Assembly: GCA_023664705.1 (NCBI GenBank)
Contig: JAMPFE010000010.1
Coordinates: 1-64,000 of the forward strand
Length of the DNA stretch: 64,000 nt
Direction: 5' to 3'
DNA from: Lachnospiraceae bacterium
Lineage (GTDB): Bacteria > Bacillota > Clostridia > Oscillospirales > Ruminococcaceae
Under the pieces are notes generated by a model. It ran no database searches, had not been told where the DNA came from, and was given only the letters and a program-made list of their open reading frames with translations. Positions within the stretch are counted from its first letter, which is position 1. Each line of letters starts with the position of its first letter. Below, piece by piece: positions 17,765 to 27,108 of the stretch. Made by a program: the position numbers and the translations under genes.

Positions 17765-20098
17765 ATGAAATTTGCAGACGGTTTTTGGCTCAACAAGCGC
17801 GGCTACGAGGTAAACTACGCGGCGCAGGCATACGAGATAACTCCCGTTGAGAACGGGCTCAACGTATACGTTCCCACGCAGTATATCCAAAACAGAGGGC
17901 AGACCCTCGGCGGACCCTGCCTCGACATCACGTTCACCTCAACGCAGAGGAACGTTATCAAGGTGTCGATAGTCCACTACAAGGGCGGTCTCGACAATAT
18001 GCCCAAGTTCGAACTGAACGAGGATCAAGGCTTCAAGCCCGAGGTCGTTGAAAAGGACGACTGCTGGGAGCTTATCTCGGGCGACACCAAGCTCGTTCTC
18101 GGCAAGAACTCCTGGAGCGCGCAGTATTATTATAAGGATAAGCGCCTGACGGGCGGCGCGTGGAGAAGCGCCACTATCGTCAACGAGAGCGAGTTCCTCA
18201 AGGCAGCGCGTCTTGACGCAACGCGCGACAGCACCTTCTGGGATTATCCGCGCTACGAGAAGTCGACCTATATCCGCGACCAGCTCTCCATGAACGTCGG
18301 CGAGTATTTTTACGGCTTCGGCGAGAAGTTCACGCCGTTCGTCAAAAACGGTCAGACCGTCGAGACATGGAATTCCGACGGCGGCACCTGCTCCGACCAG
18401 TCGTACAAATGCATACCGTTCTACGTGTCGAGCGAGGGCTACGGCGTTCTCGTCAACAGCTCCGACAAGGTATCGTTCGAGGTTTGCTCCGACACCGTTT
18501 CCAAGGTGTCGTTCACGGTCGCGGGCGAGAGACTGGAATATTTTGTCATCGGCGGCGAAAACGTTGCCGAGGTTCTCCAAAACTACACCGACCTTACGGG
18601 CAAGCCCGCGCTGCCGCCCGCGTTTACGTTCGGTCTATGGCTGACGACCTCGTTCACCACCAACTACGACGAGGAGACCGTCACCTCGTTCATCGACGGC
18701 ATGGCAGAGCGTGATATCCCCCTTGAGGTATTCCATTTCGACAGCTTCTGGATGAAGGAGTTCCAGTGGTGCGACCTCGAGTGGGACAAGCGGCAGTTCC
18801 CCGACCCGCCAGCAATGCTTTCGCGCCTGAAAGCAAAGGGCTTAAAGACCTGCGTATGGCTCAACCCCTATATCGGTCAGCGCTCTCCCCTGTTCGACGA
18901 GGGCGTAAAGGGCGGCTTTCTGCTGAAAAACCCCGACGGCAGCATTTTCCAGTGCGATATGTGGCAGCCCGGGCTCGCGATAGTCGATTTCACCAACCCC
19001 GCCGCCTGCGAATGGTACGCCTCCAAGCTCCGTAGGCTCTGCGAAATGGGCATTGACGCGTTCAAGACCGACTTCGGCGAGCGTATCCCGACGAACGTGA
19101 AATACTTCAACGGCGCTGACCCCATTGCAATGCACAATTACTACACCTATATATACAACAAGACCGTGTTCAACGTCCTCAAGGAATACTACGGCGAGAA
19201 CAAGGCGTGCCTTTTCGCGCGTTCGGCAACGGTCGGCGGTCAGAAGTTCCCCGTGCATTGGGGCGGCGACTGCTCCGCGGAGTACACCTCGATGGCGGAG
19301 ACAATCCGCGGCGGCTTATCGCTCTGCATAAGCGGCTTCGGCTATTTCAGCCACGACATCTCGGGCTTCGAGGCGACCGCGACCCCCGACATCTACAAGC
19401 GCTGGGCGGCGTTCGGGCTGCTCTCCTCGCACTCCAGACTGCACGGAAACAACTCCTACCGCGTTCCGTGGCTGTTCGACGACGAGGCTGTCGACGTTCT
19501 CCGTCACTTTACCAAGCTGAAAGGCAGGCTGATGCCCTACCTCTGGGCGCAGGCGATAAAGACCCACACAACGGGCGTTCCGATGATGAGGGCAATGGTC
19601 ATCGACTACAACAACGACCCCGCGTGCCTTACGCTCGACAAGCAGTATATGTTCGGCGACAACCTCTTGGTAGCGCCCATCTGCAACGAGCGCGGCGACG
19701 GCGAGTTCTACCTCCCCGAGGGCAAATGGACGGATATTCTTAACGGCAAGGTCTACGAGGGCGGGCGCTTCTACCGCGAGAAGTACGACTACTTCGGACT
19801 TCCCTGCCTCGCCAAGCCTAATTCTATCATAGCTTACGGCGACTTCAAGCGCGGCTTCGAGTACGACTACCTCGAAAACGCCGAGTTCGTCATCTATCAG
19901 CCCGAGGAGGGCAAGGAGATCGTCTGCGACGTCTTCAACACCGACGCCGAAAAGGTGTTTACGCTCAAAGCGGTTCGCCGCGGCAATACCGTCGAGGTAA
20001 CGTTCAACAAGACCGACAAGCCCTTCGCCGTAAAGCTCGCGGGCGGCGAAAGCGTCTCCGTACAGGCGGGCAGCACCTCGGTATCTCTGAGCGTTTAA
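17765..20098 (+). CDS. yicI: GH31 alpha-xylosidase, YicI-type
   Basis: A 777-residue cytoplasmic glycoside hydrolase family 31 enzyme that releases alpha-D-xylose, for example from xyloglucan-derived isoprimeverose units. The catalytic nucleophile is the Asp of FKTDFGERIP (residue 436) and the acid/base the Asp of HWGGDCSAEY (residue 502). Length and the GSPLFDEG-type and SHDISGFE blocks match E. coli YicI (772 aa). There is no signal peptide. It is downstream of an AraC regulator and 9 bp upstream of a second glycosidase gene, forming an oligosaccharide-use operon. No transporter gene is adjacent. Confidence 0.94.
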   Translation: MKFADGFWLNKRGYEVNYAAQAYEITPVENGLNVYVPTQYIQNRGQTLGGPCLDITFTSTQRNVIKVSIVHYKGGLDNMPKFELNEDQGFKPEVVEKDDCWELISGDTKLVLGKNSWSAQYYYKDKRLTGGAWRSATIVNESEFLKAARLDATRDSTFWDYPRYEKSTYIRDQLSMNVGEYFYGFGEKFTPFVKNGQTVETWNSDGGTCSDQSYKCIPFYVSSEGYGVLVNSSDKVSFEVCSDTVSKVSFTVAGERLEYFVIGGENVAEVLQNYTDLTGKPALPPAFTFGLWLTTSFTTNYDEETVTSFIDGMAERDIPLEVFHFDSFWMKEFQWCDLEWDKRQFPDPPAMLSRLKAKGLKTCVWLNPYIGQRSPLFDEGVKGGFLLKNPDGSIFQCDMWQPGLAIVDFTNPAACEWYASKLRRLCEMGIDAFKTDFGERIPTNVKYFNGADPIAMHNYYTYIYNKTVFNVLKEYYGENKACLFARSATVGGQKFPVHWGGDCSAEYTSMAETIRGGLSLCISGFGYFSHDISGFEATATPDIYKRWAAFGLLSSHSRLHGNNSYRVPWLFDDEAVDVLRHFTKLKGRLMPYLWAQAIKTHTTGVPMMRAMVIDYNNDPACLTLDKQYMFGDNLLVAPICNERGDGEFYLPEGKWTDILNGKVYEGGRFYREKYDYFGLPCLAKPNSIIAYGDFKRGFEYDYLENAEFVIYQPEEGKEIVCDVFNTDAEKVFTLKAVRRGNTVEVTFNKTDKPFAVKLAGGESVSVQAGSTSVSLSV

Positions 20099-20107
20099 GG
20101 AGTTTTT

Positions 20108-21517
20108 ATGGATAATAAGTTATACAAAGTATCGCTCTCCCCCGCCGACTGCGCAATGGACTTGGGCGACGGCAGCGAGCGCGGCGAGTACGTTTGTCAG
20201 GACTACATTTTAAACGTCCTCGGCAGACCCCACCGCTCCATAGGGCTGATGTACACCTACTACCCCAAGGACAAGGAATGGAGCGAGAATAAGGTCTCCG
20301 TCACCTGCAAGGATATGGAAATAAATTTCCAGTGGGATTACCCCTACGACGACTATTTCCCGTATCGGCAAAAGGGACAGCCGTTCGAGCAGATGAGGGA
20401 TATCCGCCGCCACGGACAGGACGTTTTCCTCACGCTCACCCTCGATTGCTCTCTCGACGACGGGGAATTGAGAAAAATCGCACGGGAGCTCAAGCCCTAC
20501 GGACGGCTCCGTCTGCGCATCAATCACGAGTGCTCGGGCACGTGGTTTATGCACAATCAGCGCTATTCATACGAGGAGGTCGGCAAATTCTTCGTGCGCT
20601 TCGCGGGCATCATCAAAGAGGAAGCGCCGAACATCACCACGATATTCTGCGCGGGCATGGCTCGCAACGAGGACGGCTCCGTCGAGAAAGAAAAGGAGTT
20701 CGCCGAGGCTTACCGCATAGCCGACGAATGGAGCGCGGACGCTTATCTGGCGCTGCACTTCGCGTGGCCGTACGGCGTTGCCGAAAAGGGCGGCGAGGGT
20801 TACACCTGCGGCTGCGTCGACGACAACTTCAATCTCTTCAAAAAGACCTGCGAGCGCCTTACTTGGCTCAACAACGGCGTTCCCAAGCCCATGATAACCG
20901 CCGAGATAGACACCGACGGCGATGTTTCGGGCGCGGTGGCTCAAGGCGAGTCCGTTCGCCGCTTCTACGAGAAAATACGCGACGAAAAGGCGGACTGGTT
21001 CAAGGCGGTATCGTTCTACCAGTTCCGCGACAGGGGCAGGCTCGGTCTGGAGATCGAAGACCCGAACAACTCCCAAATCGGCATACCGCAGCCCATTATA
21101 AAGGAATACAAAAAGGTGCTGAACGACCCGTATTTTATGCCGAAAACCGATGTCGGCGGGGAGCTTTCTCTCCCCTGCAGGCTGCGCTGGGGCGGCTCCG
21201 AGGACGCCGACGGCATTGCAATAAAGATACCGTTCGAGAAGAACCCTGTGTTCTGCGAGGTCACGTTCGACGAGCCGCTTTGCCTTATGCTGGAGCTCAA
21301 CGGGCGCTGGTTCTTCAAGGCTCCCGAGACAAAAACGCTCGACCTTATGCCCGCGTTTTACGAGAGCCCCTTGGACGGCGCGCGCGAGCTGAGTTTAAAG
21401 ATATTCGCCACTCCCGCGGACGGCGTGAACGGCAGCGACCCGCTCAACTACTTCGCCGAGATGACGAAAATGCCCGAGCTTCGCATAAGATACGAGCCCG
21501 TCGGCGTTGTTAAATAA
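20108..21517 (+). CDS. Putative clan GH-A-like glycoside hydrolase, family unassigned
   Basis: A 469-residue cytoplasmic protein with a probable TIM-barrel domain (residues about 30-340) and a beta-rich C-terminal domain (about 350-465). RINHECSGTWF carries the Asn-His-Glu expected at strand 4 (acid/base Glu about 140), and MITAEIDTDGD a candidate nucleophile Glu at strand 7 (about 263), the clan GH-A arrangement. I could not place it in a named GH family. It begins 9 bp after the GH31 gene, so it likely processes the other part of the same oligosaccharide. The substrate is unknown. Confidence 0.7.
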   Translation: MDNKLYKVSLSPADCAMDLGDGSERGEYVCQDYILNVLGRPHRSIGLMYTYYPKDKEWSENKVSVTCKDMEINFQWDYPYDDYFPYRQKGQPFEQMRDIRRHGQDVFLTLTLDCSLDDGELRKIARELKPYGRLRLRINHECSGTWFMHNQRYSYEEVGKFFVRFAGIIKEEAPNITTIFCAGMARNEDGSVEKEKEFAEAYRIADEWSADAYLALHFAWPYGVAEKGGEGYTCGCVDDNFNLFKKTCERLTWLNNGVPKPMITAEIDTDGDVSGAVAQGESVRRFYEKIRDEKADWFKAVSFYQFRDRGRLGLEIEDPNNSQIGIPQPIIKEYKKVLNDPYFMPKTDVGGELSLPCRLRWGGSEDADGIAIKIPFEKNPVFCEVTFDEPLCLMLELNGRWFFKAPETKTLDLMPAFYESPLDGARELSLKIFATPADGVNGSDPLNYFAEMTKMPELRIRYEPVGVVK

Positions 21518-21521
21518 TTCA

Positions 21522-21560
21522 AAAGCGCGATGTTGTTTTGCGGCAACATCGCGCTTTTTG
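21522..21560. terminator. Strong bidirectional terminator
   Basis: A 14-bp stem (AAAGCGCGATGTTG / CAACATCGCGCTTT) flanked by T runs in both directions. It serves the converging glycosidase operon (+) and rRNA methyltransferase gene (-). Confidence 0.92.
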
Positions 21561-22766
21561 TTATACGACCTGAAAAATGAAGAATTTCAGATAGTCCGTC
21601 TCGGGAACGTTCCACAAAATCGGGTGGTCGGGCGATTGCTGCCGCGCCTCTATCTGCCGCAGCGAAACGTCCGCGTCCGCCGCCGCGTCACGCAGCATTT
21701 GCCGAAACAGCGGCTCGGTCATAAAATGCGAGCAGGAGCACGTCGCGAGGTATCCGCCGCGCGGCAGCAGGCGCATCGCCTTGAGGTTTATCTCCTTGTA
21801 GCCGCGTATCGCGTTTTTCACGGTGCCGCTGCTCTTCGTGAACGCGGGCGGGTCGAGGATTATAAAATCATACGGGCTGTTCCCCGCCCTGTACAGCTCG
21901 GTCAGCAGGTCGAAAACGTTCGCGGCTGTGAATTGCATATTCGCGAAACCGTTCAGCTCGGCGTTTTTCCTCGTCAACGCAATGGCGTCCTCGCTTATAT
22001 CCACGGCATTGACGAGCTTAGCGCCCGCCGCCGCGGCATTGAGCGCGAACGCGCCCGTATGCGTAAAGCAGTCCAGCACGGTTCTCCCGCGCGCTATCCG
22101 CCGAACAGCCCGACGATTGTACTTCTGGTCAAGGAAAAAGCCCGTTTTCTGCCCGTTAACATAGTCGACAACATACTTTATGCCGTTCTCGGTTATCTCG
22201 GCAGTGCCCGACAAGTCCGTCCGCAGACCGCCCCAGAAGCCCTTGTACTGCTCCATTCCCTCCAGCTCGCGTATTTTCACGTCGCTGCGCTCGTAAATTG
22301 CCGAAATATGCTCGCCCATTTCCGCGAGCGCCTCGACAAGAAGCTCGTACAACATATCCTTGATTTTCTCAATGCCCAGTGAGAGCACCTGCGTTACAAG
22401 AACGTCGCCGAAACGGTCAACGGTGAACCCCGGGAAGCTGTCAGCCTCGCCGAAAATCAGCCGGCAGCACTCGAAATCCTCCGCCATAACCGTTCTTCGG
22501 TAATCCAGCGCATAACGAACGCGCCGTCCCCAGAACGCCCTGTCGAACCTGTCGTTGGCATTTCGCGAAATAACGCGGACGCGTATCTTCGAGTTGTCGT
22601 TGTAAAACCCCGTGCCGAGAAAGCGGCTCTTGGCGCTGTACACGTCGACAAGACCGCCGTTTTCCGCATTGCCGTCGGTCACCTCGTCGGAATATACCCA
22701 CGGGTGCCCGCCGCGCAGAGCCTTCTCGCCCTTCGGCGTGATGTAAATTTTTGGAAACGTTCTCAT
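21561..22766 (-). CDS. Class I SAM-dependent 23S rRNA methyltransferase, RlmI-like
   Basis: A 401-residue enzyme of the RlmI/RlmL PUA-methyltransferase family that methylates cytosine C5 in 23S rRNA. The N-terminal PUA domain covers ITPKGEKALRGGHPWVYSDE, and the Rossmann methyltransferase shows VLDCFTHTGAFALNAAAAGA, VDISEDA and LDPPAFTKS. The ATG at 22766 is chosen because GGAG lies 5 nt upstream; a GTG at 22772 overlaps it. The exact target base is inferred from family only. Confidence 0.92.
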   Translation of the reverse strand: MRTFPKIYITPKGEKALRGGHPWVYSDEVTDGNAENGGLVDVYSAKSRFLGTGFYNDNSKIRVRVISRNANDRFDRAFWGRRVRYALDYRRTVMAEDFECCRLIFGEADSFPGFTVDRFGDVLVTQVLSLGIEKIKDMLYELLVEALAEMGEHISAIYERSDVKIRELEGMEQYKGFWGGLRTDLSGTAEITENGIKYVVDYVNGQKTGFFLDQKYNRRAVRRIARGRTVLDCFTHTGAFALNAAAAGAKLVNAVDISEDAIALTRKNAELNGFANMQFTAANVFDLLTELYRAGNSPYDFIILDPPAFTKSSGTVKNAIRGYKEINLKAMRLLPRGGYLATCSCSHFMTEPLFRQMLRDAAADADVSLRQIEARQQSPDHPILWNVPETDYLKFFIFQVV

Positions 22767-22776
22767 TCTCACTCCA

Positions 22777-22805
22777 TAAAACAGCCCCCGGCGAACCGGG
22801 GGCTG
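22777..22805 (-). terminator. Terminator after the surface protein gene
   Basis: A 10-bp perfect GC stem (CAGCCCCCGG / CCGGGGGCTG) with a 4-nt loop, then TTTTA on the minus strand. Confidence 0.88.
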
Positions 22806-22820
22806 AAATTTAATCAGCTG

Positions 22821-25331
22821 TTATTCGTCATCCTTCTTGCCGCGACGTTTAGCCGACAGACCGAGCGCAATCGCAGCTCCTGCCGCACCTAACGTGAGAC
22901 CCGCGGTGTGGTCGACAACGCCCGTATAGGGGTTAGCCCCAAGCGGAACATCATCGTCGGGTATCTCAACACCGCCAATATCAACACCGCCGTCATCAAC
23001 GGGAGCAGCACCCAAAGGCACATCGTCATCGGGAATCATCTCGAAATCCTCTATGACCAAATCATCACCGGGCACAGTCTCCGGCTCATCGGGAACGTCG
23101 GGTGTCTCCGGCTCGTCGGGAACGTCGGGTGTCTCCGGCTCATCGGGAACATCGGGAGTTTCCGGCTCGTCGGGAACATCGGGCGTTTCCGGCTCATCGG
23201 GTACATCGGGAGTTTCCGGCTCATCGGGAACGTCGGGCGTCTCAGGCTCTTCGGGAACATCTGGTGTCTCCGGTTCTTCGGGAACGTCGGGTGTATCCGG
23301 CTCATCGGGTACATCGGGAGTTTCCGGTTCGTCGGGAACATCAGGCGTTTCCGGCTCTTCGGGAACATCGGGTGTATCCGGCTCATCGGGTACATCGGGC
23401 GTCTCCGGCTCATCGGGAACATCGGGAGTCTCAGGCTCATCGGGAACGTCGGGAGTCTCCGGCTCATCGGGTACATCGGGAGTCTCCGGCTCATCTGGAA
23501 CGTCGGGCGTTTCCGGCTCGTCGGGAACATCAGGCGTTTCCGGCTCTTCGGGTACATCGGGCGTCTCAGGCTCGTCGGGAACATCTGGAGTCTCCGGCTC
23601 ATCGGGAACATCTGGAGTTTCCGGCTCGTCGGGTACATCGGGCGTCTCAGGCTCGTCGGGAACGTCGGGTGTTTCCGGCTCATCGGGAACGTCGGGAGTT
23701 TCCGGCTCTTCGGGTACATCGGGTGTTTCCGGCTCATCGGGAACATCGGGAGTCTCCGGCTCATCGGGCTCATCCGGCTCGTCGCCGTCATCGCCATCCT
23801 CATCAACAACAGGCGGCACTACGGGATCGGTATCATCGTCGCCGTCGTTGTCATCATCATCGCTATTATCATCACCGCTATCGGAATCGGTGTCGCCCTC
23901 AGGCTCATCGTCGTCTCCGGGAACGAACGGATCGTCGCCTTCATCGCCGTCCGTATCCTTAGCCGTCTCGTCGGGCTCGCCTCCATTATCGGACTCGTCC
24001 GAATCGCTGTCCGTATCGGTGTCGGTATCCGTATCGGACTCGGAATCACCGTCGCTGCCCACATCGGCGTCGCTGTCGGTATCGGTGTCTCCCTCGAACT
24101 CATCTCCCGTATCGGGAACATCGGGTGTCTCGGGATTTTCCTCGACATCCCCGTTTTCATCGTTCTTCTCTTCCTCGTCGTCCTTTTCTTCAACGTTATC
24201 GGCGTCGCTGTCAGCGGAGGTGACCTGATGCACCTCGTTGTTGAGCGTTACATTCTCCGCAACAATAGAGCCGCTCAAATCGCCGCCGACGGTAAACGTA
24301 GCATACGGAGCAACAAAGTTGCCCGCGTTCATATTCGTTGTAATGGTGCCCGTGTAGGAACCAAAGTTAAAGGTCACATTCGCGCCCGACTTCAGCCAAT
24401 CCTCATGCGTCACCTGACCGAAATCCACAGACTCGGTATTCTCGTCCGTAACAACGTTAATGATAATCTTCACGCCGTCATTACCAACAAGCAGATCGTT
24501 AAGATTTTCGGTATCGGATGTAAGCTCATCGGCCCTTACATTTACGACCATTGTCTGACCGGACTGAACCTCGCCGCGGGCGATAGCTTCTTTAGCGTTA
24601 TAAAGCGCGGAGAAGTTATCCTCCGTTATAGCAAGATCCTTGTCATCGATCAGATCCTGACCCGCACTTGCGATGCTGTCGCGGACGTCGGTGATATATG
24701 TACCGGAGCTGTCGGATCTGGTCAGCTTTACCTTGTCGGTCTTGCCGCCGCATTCGACCTCGTACAGAACGCCGCCGTGCCAGAAGCCCATCTTGTGACC
24801 GTTGTCAAGCGTATAATCGGGAGTAAAATCAAAGCCGAGAACCAACTCGTATTCGGTATCTTCGGCGATAGTCAGCTTTATAGTCGTCGTATCCGTGGGA
24901 ACGCTGCCCAGATAACAGGTATAGACGCCGTTGCCGTTCGTTCCCTTCGACGCCATATTGCTGTTGAACACGTCAAGACTGCCCGTCGAGTCTGCGGCAA
25001 CATTAGCCTCCGTATGGGGGCTGTTCAACGTTTTTGTAAATACGCCGTAGTTACGCACCTCGTGCAGCTCTTTTGTAAAGTTGTGAGCGGTGTGCGCATG
25101 TTCTGTCGCAACAAAAACGTTGCCGCCGACCTTCTGATACGCGGAGCCCGTACCCGTCTCCTTTTGCGTGCTGTCGGTAGTCCGATCGTCAAAATCATCT
25201 GTGGGAACCGTAGTAGCCGATGCCGCGAGAGACGCGGCGCGCGAGCTTAAAACGGTGACCGCAAAAGCGAACATAAAGGCGGTCTTGCCTTTATTCGGTT
25301 TCTTCTTCCTTTTATCGTTATTCTCTGCCAT
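22821..25331 (-). CDS. Repeat-rich secreted surface protein with NPYTG sorting signal
   Basis: An 836-residue cell-surface protein. Residues 1-40 form a basic N-terminus and hydrophobic signal segment (TAFMFAFAVTVLSS). Residues about 45-390 form a non-repetitive domain, then an Asp/Glu/Ser-rich acidic stretch, then about 25 copies of a 9-residue unit (ETPDVPDEP) that should form an extended, negatively charged stalk. The C-terminus has NPYTG, a hydrophobic helix and the basic tail KRRGKKDDE, a sortase-type anchor of the NPxTG variety. The ATG at 25331 follows GGGGGTGG. No sortase gene is in the window. The N-terminal domain was not recognised; adhesion is a guess. Confidence 0.88.
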   Translation of the reverse strand: MAENNDKRKKKPNKGKTAFMFAFAVTVLSSRAASLAASATTVPTDDFDDRTTDSTQKETGTGSAYQKVGGNVFVATEHAHTAHNFTKELHEVRNYGVFTKTLNSPHTEANVAADSTGSLDVFNSNMASKGTNGNGVYTCYLGSVPTDTTTIKLTIAEDTEYELVLGFDFTPDYTLDNGHKMGFWHGGVLYEVECGGKTDKVKLTRSDSSGTYITDVRDSIASAGQDLIDDKDLAITEDNFSALYNAKEAIARGEVQSGQTMVVNVRADELTSDTENLNDLLVGNDGVKIIINVVTDENTESVDFGQVTHEDWLKSGANVTFNFGSYTGTITTNMNAGNFVAPYATFTVGGDLSGSIVAENVTLNNEVHQVTSADSDADNVEEKDDEEEKNDENGDVEENPETPDVPDTGDEFEGDTDTDSDADVGSDGDSESDTDTDTDTDSDSDESDNGGEPDETAKDTDGDEGDDPFVPGDDDEPEGDTDSDSGDDNSDDDDNDGDDDTDPVVPPVVDEDGDDGDEPDEPDEPETPDVPDEPETPDVPEEPETPDVPDEPETPDVPDEPETPDVPDEPETPDVPDEPETPDVPDEPETPDVPEEPETPDVPDEPETPDVPDEPETPDVPDEPETPDVPDEPETPDVPDEPETPDVPDEPDTPDVPEEPETPDVPDEPETPDVPDEPDTPDVPEEPETPDVPEEPETPDVPDEPETPDVPDEPETPDVPDEPETPDVPDEPETPDVPDEPETPDVPDEPETVPGDDLVIEDFEMIPDDDVPLGAAPVDDGGVDIGGVEIPDDDVPLGANPYTGVVDHTAGLTLGAAGAAIALGLSAKRRGKKDDE
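23085..23765 (-). repeat. 27-bp tandem repeat array in the stalk region (about 25 copies)
   Basis: Each unit encodes (E/D)(P)(E/D)TPDVP(D/E)EP. Synonymous and D/E differences vary between copies while the protein pattern is kept, so purifying selection acts on the amino-acid repeat. Copy number should be variable between strains. Confidence 0.92.
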
Positions 25332-25414
25332 AAAAAGCCACCCCCATAGTAAATCGAAAAGGGAAACTGCACCAACGCAGAGATATGGATACAGCACCCC
25401 ATGTTCTTATTGTT

Positions 25415-25443
25415 ATTATAACACACCTTTTTCGGAATGTCAA
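25415..25443 (-). promoter_or_regulatory. Promoter of the surface protein gene
   Basis: Perfect consensus on the minus strand: TTGACA (25438-25443), 17 bp, TATAAT (25415-25420). The 5' UTR is about 75 nt. Confidence 0.9.
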
Positions 25444-25514
25444 GCGGTTTTCAAACAAAATGTAAAAAATTTTTAAAAAATTTTGTCAAAAACGGAGAAA
25501 ATTTTCAACAGCTT

Positions 25515-26567
25515 TCAACCGATGCGCTTCTGCATCATTTCGGGATTATACGCGAAGTTTACGGCTGTCTCCGCGGTGATAACACCGTCCTTGTACATCT
25601 TAAGTATGCAGTTGTCCATGGTCTGCATCCCGGGCGCGGACTGCAGTATCGTATCTATCTGGTGCGTTTTCTCGTCGCGGATAAGCGTGCGTATGGCGCT
25701 GTTCATCGTCATTATCTCAAACGCGGGGACCAGCCGTCCGTCCGCCGTCGGCAGCAGCTGCTGCGAAACGACCGCGCTCAGCACCATTGAAAGCTGTATG
25801 CGTATCTGGTGCTGCTGATTTATCGGAAAAACGTCGATAATTCTGTCAATGGTGTTCGCCGCGCCGAGCGTATGCAGCGTCGACAGCACCAGCTGCCCCG
25901 TTTCCGCCGCCGTCATCGCGACGCTGATAGTCTCGTAGTCGCGCATCTCGCCGAGCAGAATAACGTCGGGCGACTGCCGCAGCGCGGCTCGAAGCGCGTC
26001 GATGTAGCTCTCCGTGTCGATGTTTATCTCGCGCTGGCTGATAATGCATTTCCCGTGCTTGTGCAGGAACTCGATAGGGTCCTCTATTGTAATTATATGC
26101 CCCGAGCGCTCATTGTTGATTTTGTCGATAATGCACGAAAGCGTGGTCGATTTTCCTATGCCCGCGGGACCCGTAACGAGCACTATGCCGCTCTTCCCCT
26201 TCGAGAGCTTCATTACCGCCTCGGGAATGCCCAGCGTCTCCGCGTCGGGCAGCACGAACGGCACGTATCTCAGCACCGCCGCAAAAGAGCCGCGCTGCTT
26301 GTAGATATTCGCCCTGAAGCGTCCCATTCCCTTTACCGAAACGGAAAAATCCATTTCCTTGTCGGGCATTTCGTCCTCGGCAAAGCCGAAGTCCGCCATT
26401 TTGTAGATGTCGTGCACCAGCCGCCTTGTCTCCGCGGGCGGCATGGGCTCGTCGTTTATCCTGTACACCCTCCCGTTCGCCTTGTAGCTCACCGCCGCGC
26501 CCGAGATTATAAATATGTCCGAGGCGGAGTTGTCCACCGCCGTCTGCAGAATTTCAAGCAATTCCAT
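25515..26567 (-). CDS. pilT: PilT-like type IV pilus retraction ATPase
   Basis: A 350-residue secretion/pilus ATPase. It shows the PilT N-terminal domain, Walker A GPAGIGKST (about 127-135), the Asp box (IITIEDPIEF), Walker B VILLGEMRD and the His box STLHTLGA. The AIRxLIRxxK/Q region near 290 is the PilT-type C-terminus. It is the last gene of the pilus-like cluster. No second ATPase (PilB/GspE assembly type) is in view, so this protein may power either direction or work with a distant PilB. Confidence 0.93.
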   Translation of the reverse strand: MELLEILQTAVDNSASDIFIISGAAVSYKANGRVYRINDEPMPPAETRRLVHDIYKMADFGFAEDEMPDKEMDFSVSVKGMGRFRANIYKQRGSFAAVLRYVPFVLPDAETLGIPEAVMKLSKGKSGIVLVTGPAGIGKSTTLSCIIDKINNERSGHIITIEDPIEFLHKHGKCIISQREINIDTESYIDALRAALRQSPDVILLGEMRDYETISVAMTAAETGQLVLSTLHTLGAANTIDRIIDVFPINQQHQIRIQLSMVLSAVVSQQLLPTADGRLVPAFEIMTMNSAIRTLIRDEKTHQIDTILQSAPGMQTMDNCILKMYKDGVITAETAVNFAYNPEMMQKRIG

Positions 26568-26577
26568 TTTTTACCTC

Positions 26578-27108
26578 CTAAAAGCTGCCGTCCCAGACCC
26601 CGAGATGCTCGTCCGAGGCGTCCGCGGAAATCGTTCTGCTCTGCCAGCGCGTTATTTCATACCCGCCGCTCGTGAAGCTCACCTCCGCGGCAAGCTCCTG
26701 CCTGTCGTTTATCTTCTCCGTCCAGACCGCCGCAAAGCCGCCGCCTATGCGTTTCAGCGTTATCCCGCCGAAAAGCTCCGCGCCGAAGTCCGCCGTTCCC
26801 GACGACTTAGCCTCGTCCAGCAGATATTCAAACTCGTCCTCGAAGAAGCCCGTCTCCGCCGCGTCCTTCGCCAGCCCGTCCAGCAGCGCCAGCTTCAGCT
26901 TCGCGGCGCTGTCGGCGGCATAGTATTCTTTCAGGAACTCCCCGCTGCGCTCGTTGAAGCCGCCGCTCGAGCTCGCCGCGCTGAAGCTCAGCACAGCGAA
27001 TATCGTCAAACAAATGACCGCGAAGATTATCATTACCGAAACATACCCCACGCCGAGCCCCGCGCCGTTTATACCGTTCCTTTTATTCAACACGCTCACC
27101 CCCGTCAT
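26578..27108 (-). CDS. PilX-like single-pass membrane protein of the pilus cluster
   Basis: A 176-residue protein with an N-terminal hydrophobic helix (VSVMIIFAVICLTIFAVLSF) and an extracytoplasmic domain containing YYAADSAAKLKLALLDGL, a helix pattern seen in PilX-type minor pilin partners. No prepilin peptidase cleavage site is clear. Its start overlaps the end of the next upstream gene (27083) by 26 bp. The assignment rests mainly on context. Confidence 0.72.
   Translation of the reverse strand: MTGVSVLNKRNGINGAGLGVGYVSVMIIFAVICLTIFAVLSFSAASSSGGFNERSGEFLKEYYAADSAAKLKLALLDGLAKDAAETGFFEDEFEYLLDEAKSSGTADFGAELFGGITLKRIGGGFAAVWTEKINDRQELAAEVSFTSGGYEITRWQSRTISADASDEHLGVWDGSF

Noticed and set aside
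23085..23765. Regular repeats that could suggest a CRISPR array
   Set aside because: Units are contiguous 27-bp coding repeats without unique spacers, inside one reading frame.
22908..25250. 780-codon open frame antisense to the surface protein, and a 391-codon Ser/Gly-rich frame at 23053-24228
   Set aside because: They are shadows of the 27-bp repeat array, which lacks stop codons in all frames. No ribosome site, and the minus-strand frame has signal peptide and anchor.
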